Assembly: GCA_036276195.1 (NCBI GenBank) | Contig: DATBED010000038.1 | Location: 1 to 10,043, forward strand | DNA length: 10,043 nucleotides | From: DATBED01 sp036276195 | Lineage (GTDB): Bacteria; Patescibacteriota; Saccharimonadia; Saccharimonadales; UBA4665 | Direction of reading: 5' to 3' | Shown here: positions 6,176 through 10,043 of the stretch, in pieces | Numbering within the stretch: position 1 is the stretch's first letter | How the letters are laid out: each line of letters begins with the position of its first letter | Translations under genes and position numbers: made by a program | Notes under the pieces: model-generated | What the model was told of the DNA's origin: nothing | Database searches by the model: none | The model's input: the letters and a program-made list of their open reading frames with translations, nothing else

Positions 6176-7394
6176 CTACCACCAGTTACTGTTCGACCAG
6201 GTGCGGCAGACTTTGGGCGACGCACAGGAGTTAAGCGGGCCACTGCAGGCCTTGCTGGAGCAAGTCAGCGATACTTACGTCAAACTGGAGGCCGAGGTTG
6301 GCTTGCGCACCGAGCAGCTGATGGCCTCGACCTCGCGGGCTTACTCTTTCCTCGACAGTCTGAATATGGGCTTTATAATGTGCGATGTGACCGGCGAAGT
6401 CGTGCTGGCTAATTCGTCGGTGCGGCAGATGCTATCAACTCCAGTAGCGGAGGTCGAGCCGCGGTGGACGCTTGATGTCATTGATGGCTTATTGCAGCCG
6501 TCTCTGCAACTCAAGCAACTGATCAAGCAGTGCCTGGCCACCGGGCAGCCGGTGGAGTACAACCAGGTGACGGTCGGCCAACGCACCCTGCTATTGTTTA
6601 TCGCGCCCCTGACAGCCGAGACCACAGCCACCGATAAGCAGTTGCTGGGAGCCGTCATATTAGTCGAAGATATTACTGAGCAAAAGTTATTGGAGCGTTC
6701 TAAAGATGAATTCCTTTCGATTGCTTCGCATGAACTGCGCACGCCATTAACGGCCATCCGCGGCAACGCTTCGCTGATTAGCCAGTACTACGGCGACCAG
6801 TTGCCCGACCAGCGCATGGCAGCCATGATCAGCGACATTCATGAGTCGTCTACCCGACTAATCGACATCGTCAATGACTTTTTGGATGTGTCGGCCATCG
6901 AGCAAGGCAAGATGGTCATGAACCCTGAAGCCTTTGGCCTGGCCGAAATTGTGGACGAAGCGACACGAGAGCTGCAGGCTCTGTGTCAGTCCAAAGGTCT
7001 AACTCTGCAGAAAGACGCCAGTGTCGACGCTGCGCCGCCGGTTCGGGCCGACAAAATGCGCATCAAGCAAGTCATTTATAACCTGATCGGCAATGCCATT
7101 AAGTTCACCGAAGAGGGCGGCATAACCGTCAGTGCCGACTTTGACGACTCGATGGTGACGACCTCCGTTAGTGACACTGGTAAGGGCCTGTCGCCCGCCA
7201 GCCAGCGGCTGCTATTCCACAAATTCCAGCAAGCCGGCAGCAGCTTACTGACGCGCGACGCCACCAAAGGCACCGGCTTGGGCCTTTATATTTCCAAGCT
7301 GATTGTTGAGCACTCGGGCGGCCAGATCGGTTTAGCCAGTTCTGAACTGGGTAAAGGCAGCACCTTCGCCTTTAGCCTGCCGCGAGCTGCGTAG
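6162..7394 (+). CDS. Soluble PAS-domain sensor histidine kinase
   Basis: The 410-residue protein has no membrane segment, so it should sense a cytosolic cue. An N-terminal helical, possibly coiled-coil part (about 8-58) leads into a PAS domain (about 60-175: FLDSLNMGFIMCD at 63-75, then ILVEDITEQK at 166-175). The HisKA domain has FLSIASHELRTP (184-195) with phosphorylated His190. The ATPase has the N box NLIGNAIKFT (307-316, Asn311), the G1 box SDTGKG (337-342), the F box LFHKF (351-355) and the G2 box GTGLGL (370-375). All catalytic motifs are intact. It starts inside the receiver gene; AAGGGG at 6144-6149 is a rather distant Shine-Dalgarno, so coupled translation is likely. The PAS ligand cannot be read from the sequence. 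Confidence 0.95.
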   Translation: MKPPNYHQLLFDQVRQTLGDAQELSGPLQALLEQVSDTYVKLEAEVGLRTEQLMASTSRAYSFLDSLNMGFIMCDVTGEVVLANSSVRQMLSTPVAEVEPRWTLDVIDGLLQPSLQLKQLIKQCLATGQPVEYNQVTVGQRTLLLFIAPLTAETTATDKQLLGAVILVEDITEQKLLERSKDEFLSIASHELRTPLTAIRGNASLISQYYGDQLPDQRMAAMISDIHESSTRLIDIVNDFLDVSAIEQGKMVMNPEAFGLAEIVDEATRELQALCQSKGLTLQKDASVDAAPPVRADKMRIKQVIYNLIGNAIKFTEEGGITVSADFDDSMVTTSVSDTGKGLSPASQRLLFHKFQQAGSSLLTRDATKGTGLGLYISKLIVEHSGGQIGLASSELGKGSTFAFSLPRAA

Positions 7395-7462
7395 ACTTAG
7401 CCAGTTTGAGGTTCTGAACATTGCTGCCGCTAACCTTGCCGACAGTTTTCTGACGTTTAGGC

Positions 7463-7491
7463 TTCTAATAACACAAGCTTTATATTAAAAT
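7463..7491 (+). promoter_or_regulatory. Possible promoter of the secreted-protein gene
   Basis: TAAAAT (7486-7491) is a good -10, with overlapping TATATT at 7481-7486. TTCTAA at 7463-7468 is a poor -35 at 17 bases. This AT-rich block is the only promoter-like stretch in the 151 bases after the kinase gene, which otherwise holds nothing I recognise. The remaining leader has no well-placed Shine-Dalgarno. Confidence 0.4.
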
Positions 7492-7545
7492 AGCAGTGGA
7501 AGTGAGCCCACGGGCGTTAGGTGGCAGGAAATATAGAAACTGGGA

Positions 7546-8859
7546 ATGTGGAAAATTTACAGCGACACTTTAGCTAGGGCCGTGCCAGCGGCTCTAGAGA
7601 GATTTGACCGGGCAATTAAGCTCGCGTTGGTGCTGTTTGTGGCCTTTGGGCCGCTTATGCTGCTAAATATGACTGCCACGGCTGACCAGATTTCCAACCG
7701 GTCGCTTAACATACTGTCGGCCCAAGCCAGTGCCACTACCACCTACACGTTCAAGTTCACGCCGGCCCAAACCAATCAGATCCAAAGCGTTATGCTTCAA
7801 GCCTGTACTACTCCTTTGGGTAGTTGCACAGCGCCCAGCGGCCTTAACCTGTCTGGCGGTACAGTCAGCCAAAGCGGCTTCCAAGGTGCGACCAACTTCA
7901 CCAAGGATACTTCTACTTCTGGATGTACGACGGTGGGTGTGCTGTGCGTAACGCGTAGCAATACAACCGCCCAAACCCTGGTCGCCCATACTCTTACAGA
8001 TACCGGGGCTGTCAACCAAGATGGCACCAACTGTAGCGCCGCCGCCAACTGCACTTTCTTTGTGCGCATCACAACCTTTAGCGATGCGGCCTACACCACT
8101 AAAATTGACTCCGGTACGGTAGCCTCCTCAACCACCCAAGCCTTTACCGTTAATGCCGCCATTCAGGAAGTGCTAAGTTTCTGTATCGGCGCTACCACGA
8201 TTGACGATGCCGACACCACGACTCCACCGCTGTGCAGCGCTATCAGCGGTACTGCGTTGGCTTTGGGTGTGCTAGACTCGGCACATGTCAACGTTTCCCC
8301 CGTTAGTGCCCTTAACCAAGGTGATGGCAATAATGCCATTGCCGAACTAAGTACTAACGCAGTTAATGGCACGGCGATTTCTTACGACGCTATCCAGCAA
8401 TCCGGCACCAATCACCGTGGCACGCTGAGGGTAGTTGGTGCTGTTTGTAACATCGGTAATGTCAACACCGACCAGTGTATTAATGCCATCGGAACGACCC
8501 GTTCGACCATTACGGCTGCCACCGAGGCCTTTGGCATGACTATCGCCGGCGTCAACTGCAAAAACACGCTAGGTTACAGCTGTAGTTATGCCGGGAACAC
8601 CTATAATCTGCGCAAAGCAGCCAATTACGATGGCACTGGTGTGGCTACGACTTACCTGGCGGATGCCGGCCAAGTCAGCGGCACCACCAGCGGCGGCTAC
8701 GCCTGGGACGAAAGCGGCACCAGCCAAACCATAGCCAGCGCCTCCACCGTGGTCGACAACGAAGCCCTGATTATTAAATTCGCGGCCACTCCGACCATTG
8801 TCACTCCGACCGGTTCCTATACTGCCCAAGCCGACTACGTGGCCACCCCCACTTATTAA
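7546..8859 (+). CDS. Secreted beta-rich surface protein with six cysteine pairs
   Basis: The 437 residues begin with a 23-residue polar, positively charged region, then a hydrophobic stretch (24-42) ending in ATA-DQ, a likely signal peptidase site after Ala46. The rest is rich in Thr, Ser, Ala, Asn and Gly, typical of extracellular beta domains. Its twelve cysteines fall in six close pairs: 87/94, 127/134, 163/169, 213/230, 301/311 and 338/346. The end GSYTAQADYVATPTY resembles, from memory, C-termini of secreted proteins common in Patescibacteria. There is no LPxTG motif or C-terminal membrane anchor, so the mode of attachment is unknown; without cleavage the hydrophobic stretch could be a membrane anchor. 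An in-frame TAG at 7534-7536 limits the start to this ATG. I do not recognise a named family. It lies beside membrane and pilin genes. Confidence 0.85.
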   Translation: MWKIYSDTLARAVPAALERFDRAIKLALVLFVAFGPLMLLNMTATADQISNRSLNILSAQASATTTYTFKFTPAQTNQIQSVMLQACTTPLGSCTAPSGLNLSGGTVSQSGFQGATNFTKDTSTSGCTTVGVLCVTRSNTTAQTLVAHTLTDTGAVNQDGTNCSAAANCTFFVRITTFSDAAYTTKIDSGTVASSTTQAFTVNAAIQEVLSFCIGATTIDDADTTTPPLCSAISGTALALGVLDSAHVNVSPVSALNQGDGNNAIAELSTNAVNGTAISYDAIQQSGTNHRGTLRVVGAVCNIGNVNTDQCINAIGTTRSTITAATEAFGMTIAGVNCKNTLGYSCSYAGNTYNLRKAANYDGTGVATTYLADAGQVSGTTSGGYAWDESGTSQTIASASTVVDNEALIIKFAATPTIVTPTGSYTAQADYVATPTY

Positions 8860-8863
8860 TGGT

Positions 8864-8869
8864 TATAAT
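8864..8869 (+). promoter_or_regulatory. Consensus -10 placed for a leaderless transcript
   Basis: A perfect TATAAT ends seven bases before the ATG at 8876, so initiation would fall on the start codon. No good -35 is seen (GGCCAC at 8841-8846 for a 17-base spacer). The gene also lacks a Shine-Dalgarno. The 16-base gap to the preceding stop would otherwise suggest readthrough from the secreted-protein gene. Confidence 0.45.
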
Positions 8870-8875
8870 GGAACG

Positions 8876-9685
8876 ATGGAGCAAATTAGTGGCCTAAAGT
8901 ATAGCCTGCGGCGCCAAGCCTGGCAGACTCTGACCAAGGTGCCTAAAATCACTCTGTACTTTTGGATTGTTAAGCTATTGACCACGGCCATGGGTGAGGC
9001 TACTTCCGATTACATGGTCCTGCGCTTCAACCCTTACCTGGCTGTTATGGCCGGTTTTGCGGTTTTTGTTATAGCCCTAGTGATCCAATTCCGCAAGCCG
9101 CATTATGTGGCGTGGGCCTACTGGCTGGCTGTGGCAATGGTGGCGGTGTTTGGCACTATGGCGGCCGATGTCATCCACATTCAGTTTGGCGTGCCTTACG
9201 CTATTTCGACCATCTTCTTCGCTATGGTGCTAGCCGTAGTTTTTACGGCATGGTACAAAAGCGAAGGCACTCTGTCTATACACAGTGTCTATACCCGCAG
9301 CCGTGAAGCTTTTTACTGGGCGGCCGTGCTGGCCACCTTTGCTATGGGTACCGCGGCCGGCGATCTAGCGGCCTACACGCTTCACCTCGGCTTCTTGACT
9401 TCGGGTATTCTGTTTGGAGTGGTCTTCGCCTTGCCGGCGCTGGCCTACTGGCTGTTTGACCTGAACCCCATACTGAGCTTCTGGTTAGCCTACATCATGA
9501 CCCGTCCGTTCGGCGCTTCCTTTGCAGATTGGATTGGCAAGTCCCACAGTGTGGGTGGCCTGGCTTACGGCGATAGCAAGGTGGCCCTAATTTTGACGGC
9601 GCTAATAGTCATCTTGGTGGCTTATTTGGGGCTCACCGGCAAAGACCAACCAGCCCACCAAGTGGCTACACAAGATAGGCTATAG
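8876..9685 (+). CDS. COG4705-like integral membrane protein with four internal repeats
   Basis: The 269-residue protein is a multi-span membrane protein, about eight helices. From memory, KVPKITLYFWIVK (21-33), the YKSEGTLSIHS segment (127-137) and MGTAAGDL (157-164) match the uncharacterised family COG4705. Four repeats share an exact pattern, W-x9-G-x4-D: Trp30/Gly40/Asp45, Trp83/Gly93/Asp98, Trp148/Gly158/Asp163 and Trp203/Gly213/Asp218. Acidic residues buried in a four-fold repeat suggest transport, perhaps of a cation, but this is inference. I chose ATG 8876 because a longer frame from 8798 would overlap the secreted-protein gene and begin with an unrelated proline-rich sequence, whereas MEQISGLK starts just before the conserved region and after a consensus -10. 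It converges on the pilin-like gene, nine bases away. Confidence 0.85.
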   Translation: MEQISGLKYSLRRQAWQTLTKVPKITLYFWIVKLLTTAMGEATSDYMVLRFNPYLAVMAGFAVFVIALVIQFRKPHYVAWAYWLAVAMVAVFGTMAADVIHIQFGVPYAISTIFFAMVLAVVFTAWYKSEGTLSIHSVYTRSREAFYWAAVLATFAMGTAAGDLAAYTLHLGFLTSGILFGVVFALPALAYWLFDLNPILSFWLAYIMTRPFGASFADWIGKSHSVGGLAYGDSKVALILTALIVILVAYLGLTGKDQPAHQVATQDRL

Positions 9686-9694
9686 CTAAGTTAG

Positions 9695-10043
9695 CTAGTC
9701 AAGGTTCTTCTTAGTGAAGGTTGTCTGACCATTGATTGAGCCTTCATACTGGGCAATCAAGGTGTACTGAGCACAAGTAGTGTCGGTCGCTTCACAGTTA
9801 GCACTACTACCGGAACTATCGGTCGGGTAGTACTCATAGCTCTTGGCAGTACCACCGGCAGTACCACTATTGGTTAGGGTGGCGCTGCTGGATCCGCTTG
9901 AAGGATCAATCAAGGCATTAATATCTAGACTCTTCATGTTAGAACTAACCCATGAAGCCGTGCTCATGTCAGCATAACTAGGGTAGTTACCATTCTGCTG
10001 GAAGTAAGCCTCTAGCTGTGTCTGAATAGAGTTAAGATCTGCC
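9695..10043 (-). CDS. Type IV pilin-like protein, C-terminal part
   Basis: The frame stays open from the TAG at 9697-9695 to the right edge of the window, giving about 116 residues. The apparent ATG at 9967 is internal. The visible part starts ADLNSIQTQLEAYFQQNGNYPS, the usual pattern just after the hydrophobic helix of type IV pilins and pseudopilins (a DL..I...L..YF helix, then NG.YP). Ser/Gly/Thr-rich sequence follows, then a Cys-x6-Cys (CEATDTTC) that could form the C-terminal disulfide loop, and a final beta segment ending KKNLD. The prepilin peptidase site and membrane helix lie outside the window, so this remains a strong inference. Related minor pseudopilin or competence-pilus functions cannot be separated. 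Confidence 0.8.
   Translation of the reverse strand, partial: ADLNSIQTQLEAYFQQNGNYPSYADMSTASWVSSNMKSLDINALIDPSSGSSSATLTNSGTAGGTAKSYEYYPTDSSGSSANCEATDTTCAQYTLIAQYEGSINGQTTFTKKNLD

Noticed and set aside
7500..7545. Riboswitch in the leader of the secreted-protein gene (GCCCACGGGC and purine-rich stretch)
   Set aside because: The only stem is short with a two-base loop, and no known riboswitch core was recognised.
8798..8875. Upstream start for the membrane protein adding 26 residues
   Set aside because: The extension overlaps the end of the secreted-protein gene, is proline-rich and unlike the family, and lies before a consensus -10 and a better-placed ATG.
9695..9967. A complete 90-residue gene starting at the ATG at 9967
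   Set aside because: The frame continues to the window edge with a pilin-like helix and NG.YP pattern, so this ATG is internal.
43..10043. Possible UGA recoding, since nine gene ends use TAA or TAG
   Set aside because: The upstream fragment ends at TGA (44-46), and the sequence beyond it in that frame does not look like protein. No gene here needs an in-frame TGA. Avoidance of TGA in nine genes can be chance or bias.

Overview
The window is ordinary, gene-dense bacterial chromosome. Several features suggest a candidate-phyla-radiation (Patescibacteria) genome, with Saccharibacteria-like as my best guess: a divergent PurH, a long cysteine-paired secreted protein ending in a tyrosine-rich beta-type tail, a COG4705-like membrane protein, a type IV pilin-like gene, compact spacing and very short mRNA leaders. 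This placement rests on remembered family resemblance, not on a search. The genetic code looks standard. All nine gene ends other than the first fragment use TAA or TAG, and CTG encodes Leu at invariant Leu positions.

Layout. Bases 1-46 hold the tail of an unidentified gene that overlaps the start of purB (43-1449, +). Next comes a purB terminator, preceded by a fragment that duplicates part of a tRNA gene. The tRNA itself follows (1573-1664, -), with anticodon CAG (Leu) but several serine-type features, and then a second + strand terminator. A YbaK-type aminoacyl-tRNA editing protein lies at 1909-2406 (+). The minus-strand pair nnrD (4170-5000) and purH (2484-4157) is separated by 12 bases and probably forms one operon. 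Divergent from it is an HdeD/DUF308 membrane protein (5125-5664, +) with a good promoter, a strong ribosome binding site and a clear terminator. A two-component pair follows (5795-7394, +): a stand-alone receiver and an overlapping soluble PAS histidine kinase, driven by a near-consensus promoter. The right end concerns the cell surface: a secreted protein with six cysteine pairs (7546-8859, +), a four-fold repeated COG4705-like membrane protein (8876-9685, +), and the C-terminal part of a type IV pilin-like protein (9695 to the edge, -). No stretch longer than 300 bases lacks a gene; the longest gene-free run, 1697-1908, holds only the leader of the YbaK gene.

Working together. PurB makes AICAR, and PurH converts it to IMP; PurB also makes AMP from adenylosuccinate. 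NnrD repairs damaged NAD(P)H, a housekeeping job. The receiver and kinase form a cytosolic signalling pair whose output is not encoded here. The surface genes are consistent with a cell that invests in secreted, disulfide-stabilised proteins and pili.

I found no mobile element, CRISPR array or clear defence system. The points most worth a second look are the four-fold W-x9-G-x4-D repeat in the membrane protein, the tRNA with mixed identity features and its partial duplicate, the altered cyclohydrolase loop in PurH, and two start codons placed exactly where leaderless transcripts would begin.
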